Source: Prorocentrum cordatum
Taxonomy: Eukaryota > Sar > Dinophyceae > Prorocentrales > Prorocentraceae
Length of the DNA: 64,000 bases
NCBI GenBank assembly: GCA_963575745.1
Contig: CAUYUJ010002747.1
Span: 1 to 64,000 of the forward strand
Direction: 5' to 3'
Every line of letters starts with the position of its first letter. The stretch's first letter is position 1. Positions 51,476 to 63,955 of the stretch are shown here, one piece after another. The position numbers and the translations under genes are program-made. The notes beneath the pieces were generated by a model. That model was not told the DNA's origin, did not search any database, and was given only the letters and a program-made list of their open reading frames with translations.

Positions 51476-53090
51476 CCGAGCTGCCTCCATGGCGATCCTG
51501 GCCAGACGCAGCGCGCGCGGCGTCTGATGTCCCCCCCCCCCGCTGTCGCTACGCTCTGGGGTTCGGCGCAGGCGTCTCGCGCGGCAGCCTTGAACCAGCG
51601 TCTGCAGAGCAGTGGCTGTCGTCAAAAGATCAGCCGAGTATGCCGAACCTGACGGCGAGGTGGACGAGACCGAAACTATGTGAGACAAAGGCGCCATTGC
51701 AACTTGCGGAGCCATCACCACCCACAGAAACCCGTGGGGCACGAAACACTGCTTACTTGGACGATGCAGCACCCCCCGCAGTCTTGAGGTGGTAGGCAAG
51801 ATTCTGCATGTTTCCTGCAATCGCTTGGCCGCGATCCGTACATCCTTTTCCTCAGTAGGAGCTTCGGCACCAGAACCAGGAAGCAACTCGCTGAGACCAG
51901 CCAGGTCAGTGTCGTCCATGTTGACATTCACTGGGACATCAGCTGCGGCAGGTACGGCTTGCTCTGGGTGTGGCCGGGGGACAAGTGATGCAGGGGGCTT
52001 CTCCGCCAGCTTTTGTTTGGCCTGCTGCAGCCAGGGTGTGACATGCTGGATACATGAAAAAGCTGCCAACAGCTCCCCACCAACAAGATGTTGGAGTACC
52101 TGGTGCAGCTGTTCAAACGTGACTGGAAAGTCCGAAACAACTGCCTCGTCAGGCTGAGCACGGGCTTCAGGAGGGATCGTGGACTTGAGGATGGTGGCAT
52201 AGTCCAGCTGCAAAGTCTCACGTGCCACCTGCTTCTCATGTAAGACAGCCTTCTGACCCACCAGTGCCTTCTGCTTGTCATTCAGGTCCACTTTTCCGCT
52301 GCCTCAGTCGCGGGCTGCAATTTAAAGATTGTCTGGTCCAACTTCTGGATTCGGTCCGCAACGCCGTGGGCCTGTGTAGCGAGTGGCTTAGTAGCGACGA
52401 GCTCCTCACGTAACTCTCTGTCACGACCCTCGCATACCTTCACGCTGGAGAGAAACGCCAACTCCTTGTCAGCCTTTTGGCGCCCGCCGCCACCGCTTCC
52501 AGGACGAGCTCGACCGCATCCAACTCCTGCTGCTTCTCGGACAAAGAGGCAAACGCACCTCCAAAAGGCAAGCTGGCAGCGCCGGGATGCTGAGCAGCAC
52601 CTGGTGGCGACTTGACCTTCTGGAGCTGCTGCAGCTGCTTGCGCAACGCCGCCAGCTCCTTGTCCTCGGCTGAACGCACGGAGGGCGCCACCGCAGACTT
52701 GGGCCCCGGTGCGACATGCTTGCTGGGGTCGGCCTGGTCGGCATCACACAAGTAGCAGCGTCTCTTCTTGGCCAGCCCGCATTGAAAGCAAGAGATGGCG
52801 TCAGCTTGGTTAAACCAAGGAGATCCGTTATTCGGACTGGTACAGGTACGACGCAGCCAGCGATTAGCCTGTGCCCTGCGTCGCTTTGCACAGCCGCCTG
52901 CGGGGAGAAGGAGGAGGATGGGGGAGCGGGAGGAGGAGGAGGAGGAGGATCTGGATGTAGGCCCGCCCAAGGCAGTGCAACAAGGGCATCCTGCGGATGG
53001 ACCACCACTGCCCCTGGCTGGCAAATTGCGTCGGGCCCGCGCGCCCACCGGGATGGGGGACACTTAGACATCCTCTCCGCCGTGTGACAT
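51476..53090 (-). pseudogene. LINE ORF1-like protein (zinc-finger and coiled coil)
   Basis: On the minus strand, near 52820-52750, CFQCGLAKKRRCYLCDADQA carries C..C…C..C spacing. It is followed by a long Leu/Gln heptad-like stretch (ELAALRKQLQQLQKVKSPPG; KQQELDAVELVLEAVAAGAK) and, in another frame, DLNDKQKALVGQKAVLHEKQ and FPVTFEQLHQVLQHLVGGEL, ending near AAKRLQETCRILPTT. This order (Cys-rich knuckle, coiled coil, acidic linker) suits the ORF1 of a dinoflagellate LINE. At least one frame change lies near 52290-52440. Confidence 0.55.
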
Positions 53091-53475
53091 GAATCATGGA
53101 GGGAGGCTTTCTGACAGCAATTTTCGCACTCTGGGGTTCGTCGCTGGGCCTTGGGGCCGTCAGAAAGCGACTCGGGATGCAAGATCGGTCTCGGGGAAGA
53201 GTTCGACTCGGAGGAGCGAGGAGTCATGATGGTACGCTCCGAGATTTCCATGATTTCAGTGCTTCGCACGAGCTCCAGAAACGCGGGCCGGTGGATATTC
53301 TGGAATTCCTGGAACGTATCCTCAGGAAATCGCATCATTACGTCCTACTCGCCCAGTAGACTTGCGGAGGTCCACGTTGCGAACACATCATTACGTTGGA
53401 GGTCTGGGGGGAAGGGGGATCGTCGGAGTTGCCCCCATCTCCAGTGGTCCAGGCTTCCTCAGGGCCACCTGCATA

Positions 53476-53629
53476 CGGTCAGACCGAGGTATGATGATCG
53501 AGGTCGGTTCGGTCAGGGTACCCTACTGTTCCTCGTGCTTGTTTGGAGGGTGCACTCGAGTGTTCTTCGGTTTGGCCGGCAGAGGGCCTCATGTTCATTA
53601 ATGGTGTTCTTCTGTCCCAGGTCTGACCG
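53476..53629 (+). mobile_element. MITE family F, copy 1, with TA target duplication
   Basis: A 154-bp element flanked by TA on both sides. Left end CGGTCAGACCGAGGTATGAT, right end (reverse complement) CGGTCAGACCTGGGACAGAA. The interior shares GTTCTTCGGTTTGGCCGGCA-like wording with 63379-63563. No ORF. Confidence 0.8.
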
Positions 53630-53799
53630 TACTCTCGAGGCGGGGACTCGTGCTGCGAAGCCTGTCGGAGAAGGCATTTTTATCCCCATCCAGGGGGCAT
53701 TGGTCGGACAACTTGGCAAAGGCTTTCCAGTGGAGACGGGGCTGGGTCTGGCGATTCTGAAGGTCGGAATCAAGGATTGTCGGCTTAGTGGTCCCTGGA

Positions 53800-54010
53800 A
53801 ACGACGGCCGTTTTTTACCGGTTCCGTTTTGCCGTTGTTGCGCGAGTTTTCGTGCCGTTGTTTCGGTTCCGTCGCCGTTATTTTGCTGGCGTTTATTCTG
53901 GCTCCAATTGTTGGAACCGTTTCTTTGTTGTTTTCAGCTGACGTTTTTTTTTACCGTACCCATTTTCAAGACATTGTATTTCGGAAACGGTAGTAAAAAA
54001 CTGCCATTCC
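53800..54010. other. T-rich segment with possible inverted ends
   Basis: GGCCGTTTTTTACCGGTTCC on the left faces GGCAGTTTTTTACTACCGTT (reverse complement of the right). CCGTTTCCG-like words recur. It may be another foldback element, but the match needs gaps. Confidence 0.35.
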
Positions 54011-54600
54011 GTTTCCGGGGCTCTTTGAGATCTTCGCTGGGTGCCAAAAAAGGCCCAGACCCATGAATATCGCGCCACTCTGGAACCCCCGTGTTCATAG
54101 GGGCTGGCGCTGACCCAAGTCAGCCCGCCCCCAAGAGGATCGAGGTTCGAGGATTGAGGTTTCTGGGCGCCTTTGGAGCTTCTCGGATCTCGGAGGCCTC
54201 CAGGGACCTCGGGAGCAAACCCGTGGGGACCTTTGAAGGGGTGAGGGGAGGAGAAAGAGAATGAGGATCAGTGCGGCACGTGGTTATTCGTATTACGATT
54301 GTGTTGGCTAGTAGAGGAAAGCTGCTTAGATGTGCGGGCTCCTGGCCATCTCTGCGCTGTAAGCCTATAAGCCTTCGGCCACAGACCTCGGGTGATGCAA
54401 TCTGAGTAAGCCTTGCGATTGTCAGTGACGGGCTCATTAGTCTCCTGGCCAAGTCTTGCTAGCTGCTGAGCTACACATCGCCCACAGGATGGGTAGAACC
54501 ATCATCCCAGCCTCTAGTGAGCCTTTGCATTGCGTGGTTCGTGAGATACCCCTCCGAGATGTGCGCCCTATGTGGACAGTGGAGACAAAAACGGCCTTCC
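54010..54600. other. Unassigned unique-looking interval
   Basis: There is no recognisable gene, repeat or RNA. The sequence at 54300-54480 has balanced composition, unlike its surroundings, but no tRNA or rRNA pattern was recognised. Confidence 0.4.
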
Positions 54601-54611
54601 CTGGCACTTTT

Positions 54612-55770
54612 TCCAACCATCTTGTGGTGTTGGGTCCTCGTTTTGAAGAGACAACTGTTCAACGCCCCGCGTCTCCTTCCGTCCTCCCGCTGCCATCCCC
54701 CTGCTCCCTCCTCCCATAATTACATGCCCCTGCTCTCAGCACCAATCAACTATTTTGGCACACCCCTCACACGTTTCGTGGCCCCACAATTAGGGAATTT
54801 CACCGATGTTCCCACTGCTACTGCCCGCATGCGTACCAACCACCCAGTACAGAGTTTCGTGGCCCGTAGGGAGCTCAACCGAAGGTCCCATTGCTACCGC
54901 CCGCATGCGTCCCCACCACCCAGTACAGCGTTTCGTGGCCCAATATTGAGCTCCACCAAAGGTCCCACTCCTACCGCCCGCATGCGTCCCCACCACCCAG
55001 TGCAGCGCTCCGTGGCCCCATAGGGAGTCCCACCGAAGGCCTCAATGGCAATGTCCACATGCGTCTTCCCCCACCCACTTGGCACTTCGGGGGCTCCACG
55101 GAAGGCCCTAGAGGAACCCTCCGCATGCGTCTCCCCCGCCCAGTACAGCGCTTCGTGTCCCCATAGGGAGCTCCACCGAAGGTCCAAGCCCTACCGCCCG
55201 CATGCGTCCCCCCCGCCCAGTACAGCGTTTCGTGGCCCCATAGGGATCTGCACCGACGGCGCCAGTGGCAGGGTCCGCATGCATTTCCCCCACCGCGCCC
55301 CAGTAGCACTTTCCCTATGCGTTCCCCCCTCGCAGTACAGCGCTTCGTGACCACATAGGGAGCACCACCGACGGCCCCAGTAGCATCGTTAGCAAGCGTT
55401 TGCCCCACCCAGTCTTGTGTTTCGTGGCCCCATAGGGAGCTCCACCGAAGGTCTCGATGGCAAAGTCCACATGCGTCCCCCCCCCCAGTAAAGCGTTTCG
55501 TGGCCTATAGGAAGCACCACCGAAGGACCCAGTGGCAAAGTTGGCCTGCGCATCCCCCACCCAGTACAGCGTTTCATGATCCATAGGGAGCTCCACTGAA
55601 TACGATACCCACAACTGCGGTACTCACAACTGCATATGGTTGGGTCCTTCGCCAGGCTAGTTGTCCTTTCCAGCTCCTGGAAGCTTCTCGTCACCACCGG
55701 TGGATCCGCTTAAACAAACAACAAGTCAGAACGGACTCCGAGAGGGGTCGAGGTGTCCGGGGACCGATTT
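54612..55770 (+). mobile_element. Satellite-bearing composite element B
   Basis: The leader CCAACCATCTTGTGGTGTTG followed by GGTCCTCGTTTTGAAGAGAC starts at 54614. The array (54780-55600) uses a shorter ~77-bp unit in which CCCAGTACAGCGTTTCGTGG replaces the TTTCGGCACACCCCTCACAC block of element A. The trailer (ACTCACAACTGCATATGGTT then GGGTCCTTCGCCAGGCTAGT) starts at 55620 and matches element A's trailer to about 55770. Confidence 0.75.
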
Positions 55771-55869
55771 TGATCGGATGTTGGTCGGGCGGGAAAGCGA
55801 CCGTTGTCTTAACTGGCCCCCCGCGGATCGGGAAGCGGCAGAGGGGGGACATGAGGGTCACCACTGGGG

Positions 55870-56460
55870 AACGGGAAGAAGGCGGAGGAGGAGGCGGAGG
55901 AGGAGGAGGGGGAGGAGGAACAGGAGGAGGAACAGGAGGGAGGAACAGGAGGACGGAGAAGGAGGAGGAGGAGGAGGAGGAGGAGGAGGGGGAGGAGGCG
56001 GAGGAGGAGGATGATGCATACGGGTGGAGGGGGGAAGGAGGGGGAGGAGCCGCGAGGGAGAGGGATGGGGGGAGGTGTAGGGGGAAGGCGGAAGGGCCTG
56101 GAGCAGGAGGTGTTTGAGGCGAGTGGAAGGAGGGGTGGGAAGGCCCAAGAGGCCCGAAGAGGGCCAGACGCGGACGCACCTCGATCCGCGGTGCTCGTCT
56201 CTCGGATGGGGGGAAGGGAGGGGGGGTGGCGAGGGAGGACGGAACTTCAATGGGGACAGGCAGGCAGGAAGGCCCGCTGGGGTGCGCAGCGCTCTGTCGC
56301 TTCCACTCCCGTGCAGGCCGAGGAGGAGGAGGAGCAGGAAAAAGAAGAAGACGACGGAAGAGGAGGATGATGAGGAGGAATGTTCATAATAAACACAAGG
56401 AGAGGAGGAGGAGGAGGAGGAGGAGGAGGAGGAGGAGGAGGAGGAGGAGGAGGACTACTG
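55870..56460. repeat. GGA/GAG microsatellites
   Basis: Two GAG-rich blocks (55875-56020 and 56310-56455) with G-rich sequence between them. No credible protein. Confidence 0.9.
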
Positions 56461-56809
56461 TAAACCCAATAATCATCAACGATCTTGGAATGAACCCTCC
56501 CTCCAAGCTCCCTCTTCATAAGCCCCTACGGCCCTACAGCGGTTAATTTCCATTGAGGGAACTGCCTCGTTTGAAGACAACCGTTTGAAGACCCTGAAGC
56601 ATGTCAAACTATTGTTGTCGGGATTTTGACGCCACGGAACAATTTGATTGTTGCGTCTTGAAGATCCTGAATCTTGCAAGAACGCCCGTCTTGATGTTCA
56701 ACACCGCGAATGAACGTAATTGTTGCACCCCCATAATCCTGAATCCATCCGAAGCACCGCTTCTGATACGTTGACCAAGGGAATCCGTGAAACAGTTGCA
56801 AATCTTACA

Positions 56810-57185
56810 AACGAATCTGCGCGGCGATAAGGCGAGAGCCACATTCGGAACAGGAACCGCCCTCAATCCGCGAAGCTCTTGCAATGTTTTAGACGAATGT
56901 GCGCGGCGCTGAGGCAAGAGCCACATTTTGAAAAGGAACAGCCCTCAGCACGTGAAGCTCTTGCAAATGTCAAAAACGAATGTGCGCGGCGCTCATGCGA
57001 GAGCCACATTTTGAACATGGTATGCCCTCAACCTGTGAGACTCTTGTATCTTTTTTAAACGAATGGGCACGGCGCTAAGGCGAGATATACATTTTGAAAA
57101 GGGTCGCCCTCAATCCGTGAAATTCTTGCAAACGTTCAGAACGATTGTGCGCGGCGCTAAGGCGAGAGCCAGATTTTGACAACCA
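56810..57185 (-). repeat. ~83-bp minisatellite
   Basis: About 4.5 copies of a unit containing GAATGTGCGCGGCGCTAAGG then CGAGAGCCACATTTTGAAAA and CCCTCAA.C.GTGAAGCTCTTGCAA. Starts lie near 56813, 56893, 56978, 57062 and 57143. Partial wording (TTGAAGATCCTGAATC) extends upstream to 56560. Confidence 0.8.
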
Positions 57186-57857
57186 CCCGCCATCAAAATG
57201 TGGAACTGTTACCAATTTTAAAGCTTCAGAGTCATACATGGTGAGGAAGTCTCCGGCGAAACTCCTGGCCCGCCCGAATAATTGGCCTCGGTGTGCGACA
57301 GGGTGATTTTCTTTGATAAGGATAGAGGATGATGATGATGATGAGGAGGAGGAGGAGAAGGTGGGGGATGTGCCTCGGGCGCAGCGCTCCTCCCCCCTCT
57401 GCCCGAGCTGGAAGACCCCTGCGGGCACGATGAGTTGCCAGGTTGTCATCGGAGCCTCGGGCGTGCTCGTGTCTCCTCCTCCTCCTCCTCCTCCGCCGAC
57501 TCTGCGCAGAGAGAGGCGGCGGGGCCGCCGACGCCCAGGCACTACAACCAGAAGCCCTTCTTCTTGACCCTCTTCTATGCCACGGCGGCCGCCTGCAGCT
57601 CCGCGCTCTGCCTCGTGCCCACGGCCACCCCTGGCGGACGCCCACAATTGCCGGCCCGCACTGGCCCAGAGCCGGGCCACGTCGTGGGGCACAGGAGCCC
57701 AGGCCTCTTCGGACCCTCTCGCGTCGTGAAAAAATCACGACGGGAGGTTGTTCGATGTTTTTGTCCTCTGGGGGCCTTTGCCGGGCCTCGGGACCGTCAG
57801 GAAACGAATTCAGGATGAAAAACCGGCCCCCGGGAAGGGGTCGAGACCTCTGGTCTA

Positions 57858-58046
57858 GGCCTCCTACATGGGGTCGGAGTAGATGGGGTCGGAGGATCAC
57901 GCCGCATCACCGATGCACCGACGATATGGTTCCAGAGCCCGTGCTTCCCCACGCCGACATCGCCGATGTCTCGCCCACGTCGACGATGCATAGGCGATGC
58001 GGCGCGGTCCTCCGACTCCATCTACTCCGACCCCATCTAGGAGGCC
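57858..58046. mobile_element. Foldback element with ~70-bp inverted arms
   Basis: A 189-bp element. Left arm GGCCTCCTACATGGGGTCGG continues AGTAGATGGGGTCGGAGGA…CGCCGCATC; the right arm is its imperfect reverse complement. Both flanks read TCTA, a candidate 4-bp target duplication. The remaining loop is ~45 bp. It falls in sequence with no other gene call. Confidence 0.8.
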
Positions 58047-58219
58047 TCTATTTGGGGGTCGACGTTGTGAACAAAAATCACGACTTCGGAGCCCGGGCCT
58101 CTCAGGGGCAACGATACGGGGGGATAGGCACAGGTGGGGATGCATCGGCCCCCTCAATCGCCCATTGGGATCGCCGACAGGGGCCCGATAGCCCCAGCCT
58201 GCCCAGGAACCTGCGGCTT

Positions 58220-59060
58220 CACTATCAGGGCCTATCGCCGATCAATCGGCGATGTGTCGCCGATTCCAGGTCGATGTGCCCCCCCTATGGTGAGCGTTTT
58301 CTTATTCGTTGTTTTGCCGATCGGCGCGGGCCCTCGCCCCCCCCCTCCCCCCCCCATGGAGTAGATCTTGGCCGTTTTTGGCGCTTCTTTCGAGCAGGCG
58401 GAGCCTCTCCCCCATAGGACGCACTGCTGCAAACAGTCGCAGTAAGCAGAGGTCTGGAGCCGAACCCCCCTCCTCCACCCCCCCTTCCGCCCAATGTCGA
58501 AGCGCGGATGAAGAAAACGCTCACATGCTAGTTACCGCCATATCGTCAAGGTCGCCCTCGAGGGCGCGAAGTTGTTCGCGCTGCGCGCCTTGCGCTTCGG
58601 CTCCCTCCTCTTCCACTCTTGGGGGCGGCGCGAGAGGGCGAAGTCATTCGCACTTTGCGCTTTGCGCAGCGCGATGCGTGAGGTTAGGCTTAAATCTGGC
58701 CTGTTCCTCTACAGAAGGAAGTATCAAAAATAGTCAAATATTAGTCGGGGGACGGTTTTCTACGATTTTGACCATTTGGGATTTTTTGGGTTGCTTGTAG
58801 TTCTCGTCCAAAATCCGCCTGTTGGAGGACATGCCCGACGTGAATTTAGACGCCTCTGCAGCGGTGCCCCTCACGCAGGGCCTGCCTGGCCCCTGTGGCC
58901 GGCGCGCGCGCGCGGGCGGCCGGCGCCCCCTCTCCCAGGCTGTGCACAGCTTCGCCGTCCCCACGCTCGCGTCCGCCGGGCACACCTTCATGCTTGTGCA
59001 AGGAGACACTATCATTTGTGCTCTGTTGTTCTGTGTTCTGTGTGTTCTTGATAGTTGTGT
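58220..59060. other. Weakly structured interval
   Basis: A perfect palindrome ATCGCCGAT-CA-ATCGGCGAT lies near 58226-58246. A possible exon-like reading (LLEDMPDVNLDASAAVPLTQ) occurs at 58822-58890, unassigned. Nothing else is supported. Confidence 0.4.
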
Positions 59061-59072
59061 GTTGTTTGTTTT

Positions 59073-60745
<1,673 letters not shown>

Positions 60746-60929
60746 CTCAAGGTTTCAGGGAACAGCTCCAGACCTCTGGGGAGAAGGAGGAGGCGGAGGA
60801 GGATGAGGAGGAGGCCCGCTCCCCCCCGTATGTATGTCTCTTTGCATTCGCGGGATATTCCATTCCAACAGCGAGGGTCTTTCCGGTGTTTTCGCTTTGG
60901 TCGCTGCTCCCTCGGCCGACGTCGCCCAG

Positions 60930-61204
60930 GCGTGATCCTGGACTGCGGCCGCCACGAGGTCGGGAACGGCAAGAAGGAGGACGACGACTGGCGGCTGGAG
61001 CTCTATGTGCTGCTCTCGCGCGCCACGCGCCACGAGGACCTCCTGCTCGCGCGGGCGCCGCGCATCGAGTTCTTCCTGGCAGGGCCGCCGGAGGGCTCGC
61101 GGAAGCAGTTGGAGCAGTTTGCGGCGCGCACGAAGCGGTGCAGGAGGGGGGCGACGGCCCTCGCCAGTGAGCTCGGCTTCACTGAGTTTATCCGCGAGGC
61201 CTGA
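60930..61204 (+). CDS. PIF1-like helicase, C-terminal exon (second)
   Basis: After GACGTCGCCCAG (acceptor at 60928-60929) the frame reads VILDCGRHEVGNGKKEDDDW, RLELYVLLSRATRHEDLLLA and RAPRIEFFLAGPPEGSRKQL, ending TEFIREA-stop. 'W.LE.YV..SRA…..LL..RAP….L..GPP' is the final helicase segment of a PIF1-like family that I recall from dinoflagellates. It differs from the 37.8-kb copy. Earlier helicase motifs are not found upstream in the window. Confidence 0.6.
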
Positions 61205-61264
61205 CCTGAGGAGCGCCCCCCCCGAGCCGCGCTTTCTCTCGACTGCCCAACTAAGTGTTTGGCC

Positions 61265-61510
61265 TTGCGCCGCGGACGACCCGCGCGCGTCGCTGGGGCC
61301 CTCCCATGGTGACCAGCGCGCGTCGCGGGAACTCCGCGCTGCGTTCTTCCCTGCGCCTCGCTCGCCCGTCGTCGCTCTGCCCAGCGGTCAGAGCCTTGCC
61401 CGTTAGCTAGCTTGCTCTCTTTGCTCCGCGCGGCGGACGACCCGCGCGCGTCGCTGGGGCCCTTCCGGGGCGACCGGCGCGCGCCGCGGGGGCTCCGCGC
61501 CGCGCTGCGC
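61265..61510 (+). repeat. Two-copy ~165-bp duplication
   Basis: GACGACCCGCGCGCGTCGCT then GGGGCCCT.CC occurs at about 61275 and 61436, followed by similar GCGCGC-rich text. No coding assignment. Confidence 0.6.
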
Positions 61511-61869
61511 CCGCAACTTTGGACCGTGGAGCGCGCGGGCAAAGAGGGAGGAAAGAAGGGAAGGGAGCGGGCGCGATCCTCGTGAGGGGCGCGCCGACAT
61601 GGGCGTCGCGGCGCGCGGGCGCTGCCGCCGGGGCCCCCGCGGAAGCTGTCTGCGGCGGCCGCGCTCAGCGTCGCGAGTGCGCGCGCACAGGCATGCCGAA
61701 CCATTCGCGTTCATATGCATTTTCACGACGCGCAGCCATGATCGCATTCGTGCACATGTGTTCGTTCACGCGCCAATTCATTGACACTTAGACTCACTCG
61801 CGCTCAGAGTCGCCCGCGCTCACTTTCTCGTGATTAGACCAGTCGTTTTCTTTCGCGTTGTGTACCCCG

Positions 61870-61985
61870 CCATATTTCGGCATGCCCCTCATACGGTTCG
61901 TGGGCACCGCCGAAAAAAGTACTCACAATTGCGGCGTTCACAACTATATACAGTTGGGTCCTTCGCCAGGATAAGTGATCGAAGA
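61870..61985 (+). repeat. Solo satellite unit plus trailer of the composite-element family
   Basis: TTTCGGCATGCCCCTCATAC with GGTTCGTGGGCACC (one unit) is followed by TACTCACAATTGCGGCGTTC and ACAGTTGGGTCCTTCGCCAG, the trailer wording of elements A and B. It is probably a truncated element or the detached end of element C. Confidence 0.6.
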
Positions 61986-62149
61986 CGCCTACGGCGAGTC
62001 ATCGTCGCCCCCTGGCCTTTCGGAAGCGCCTATGTGGCCGAACGTTGACGACAAAACCTTGCCAAACCATCGGACCATGTGTTCCCCGAGTCGGTTAGGA
62101 AAGCCTTCGGGGAACACGTGGGGGGGGGACGAGAAAGAGGAAAGTGAGG

Positions 62150-62960
62150 AAAGGGCGTGTTCGGGGGCCCTTTGGGGCTCTTGTGAGATTTTGGAAGCGT
62201 CTTGGGGCCTGCCGGCCGAAGGTTGGATCTTGGAGGCCTTTTGGGCGCTCTTGGGGCGATTTTCAGGGCCTCTTGGGCGGTATGGGGCCGTCGAGTATTT
62301 GAAAAGAAGAGAGCGCACTCATCTTTCAACAGTCGAAACGTTTTTGGGGTCTCCTGCGGGTCTGTTGGCAGGTCGTAGACTATCTTGAGGCCATCGTGGG
62401 CCGTTTTGGATACATCGCGGGGCCATTTCAGCCGTTTTGGAGACCATCTTTGCCGTCTTGGAGGCGTCTTGGTGGCAATCTTGGCCATCTTGGAGGGCAT
62501 CTTGGGCGTCTTGGGGGCATCTTGGCCCGTGTTGGGGCCCTCTTGGGGACCTCGTGGGGGCGTATTGGGCCATCATGGGGCCATCTTGGAGACCTCGTGG
62601 GCGATCTTGGGGCGATCTCCAGGGCCTCCTGGGCCGTCTTCAGCCGCCGGTATGCCGAGAAGAAGCAAAAGCCAACATCTTTCAAACACCCAACGAAAAC
62701 CAATGATATTGGCCTCTTCGGGCTCTCCTGGAGGACCTCTTGGAGGCCTTGGGTCGTGTTGGGCCGTCTTGGAGGCTTCTCGGGCGACCTTGGAGGTATG
62801 TTGGACTCTCCTGGGCCGTCTTGTAGGCCGTCTTGGACCATCTTGGGCGGACTTGGAGGCCATCTTGGACCATCTCGGAGGCCATCTTGGGCCAACGTGG
62901 CCATCTTGGAAGCCATCTTGAGCCATCTTGGAGGATTTTTTGGGAAATTGAGGTTCTGGG
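62150..62960 (+). repeat. TTGGGGCC-type module fragment
   Basis: Dense TCTTGGAGGCCATCTTGG and TTGGGGC words. The module start word of the 11.6-kb type is not seen. Repeat-driven frames (for example 62396-63265) are ignored. Confidence 0.65.
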
Positions 62961-63234
62961 CAGTCTTTTCGGGTGGCCGGCGGGACGGGCCGAAGCCCCA
63001 GGAGGAGTTCCCAGGAGGGTTCAGCACGCCAGGCGCCCTTGTGATGAATCAACAGGGGGCGTCGGATCCTATGGCATTCGGCCCATCCCGCCACCATGTC
63101 TGGGTTGTGGGCCACAGGCCTTCGCAGGATGTTCGTTGGGATATCGCGGGAGGCCTCTCGGTGGCCTCGCGGAGGGCACACATTCGTACTGGTGCAGGGA
63201 GGCCGTTCTTGTTATATCCCCAGGGAGGATTGGC

Positions 63235-63285
63235 GTTGCCTTTTCAAAACGAGGACCAACCATAGGATGGTCGGGAAAAAAAAAC
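63235..63285 (-). repeat. Solo leader of the composite satellite element, inverse
   Basis: On the minus strand TTTTTTCCCGACCATCCTAT is followed by GGTTGGTCCTCGTTTTGAAA, the leader of elements B and C, but no satellite array lies on its expected side (toward lower coordinates). Confidence 0.65.
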
Positions 63286-63378
63286 ACCACGTCGGAGAGC
63301 TGGATCCCGTTCTTCCTTGACTACCCTTCGCGCCTCCCTCCGCCCGGCCCTCCCCCTACAGCCCCCGCGGATCGCCTA

Positions 63379-63563
63379 CAGTCGGACCGAGGTATGGGGT
63401 CGAGGTGGGTTCGGGGAGGGGGCCCTAATGTTCTTCGTGTCTGTTGGATATTATTGTGCATCCTGGGGGGGGCACCCTCGAATATTCTTCACTTATACTT
63501 CAGTTTGGCCGCCGCAGGGTCCCGTGTTCTTGAAGGATGTTCTTCTGTCCTAGGTCCGACCGT
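63379..63563 (+). mobile_element. MITE family F, copy 2, within a 22-bp direct duplication
   Basis: A 185-bp element. Left end CAGTCGGACCGAGGTATGGG, right end (reverse complement) CGGTCGGACCTAGGACAGAA, TA on both sides. The flanks are unusually long duplicates: TACAGCCCCCGCGGATCGCC plus TA occurs at 63357-63378 and again from 63564. Related to 53476-53629. Confidence 0.8.
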
Positions 63564-63589
63564 ACAGCCCCCGCGGATCGCCTACCCCC

Positions 63590-63955
63590 TCCGCAGGGAA
63601 TTCGCAGAACCCCCAGAAATCATCGAGGATGAAGGAATCCCGAACCCTAATTTGTGGCGTCCAAACCGGGATCGCGAAGCAGTCCGACGCGCGCAGAACG
63701 CCTTTGGGAGACGCCTGCAAGAACGCTCGAAAGGATGTCTGGGAAGCTTTCAAGCTCGAGAAATGACCCCCGCAGGAGCCCAGAACAAGCCCCGAAGGAG
63801 CTGCGGAAAGGCTTACCGGAAACGTAATCGGTTCGAGCACTGGACAAAGCTCTCGGGACACGCTGCAAGTTCAAGCAGTGCGCTGCGGGGATGCCTGCCT
63901 GGGAGCCTTGAAGAGGAGCTGGCCTACTCTCGGTGCTGCAGGCTTCTAGTATGAA
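63590..63955 (+). CDS. Possible exon, unrecognised
   Basis: A plus frame reads YPLRREFAEPPEIIEDEGIP then NPNLWRPNRDREAVRRAQNA and FGRRLQERSKGCLGSFQA, ending at 63954. Composition is acceptable but the later part is Ser/Arg-rich and unconvincing. No family is recognised. Confidence 0.25.

Noticed and set aside
54300-54480. Possible tRNA or rRNA fragment in a balanced-composition stretch
   Set aside because: No cloverleaf, A/B boxes or rRNA core could be recognised by eye. A covariance-model search would be decisive.
58720-59060. Hydrophobic tail (ALLFCVLCVLDSCVLFVF) as a membrane segment
   Set aside because: It arises from the TGTGTTCTGTGTG-rich stretch just before the element C leader and has no supporting protein context.
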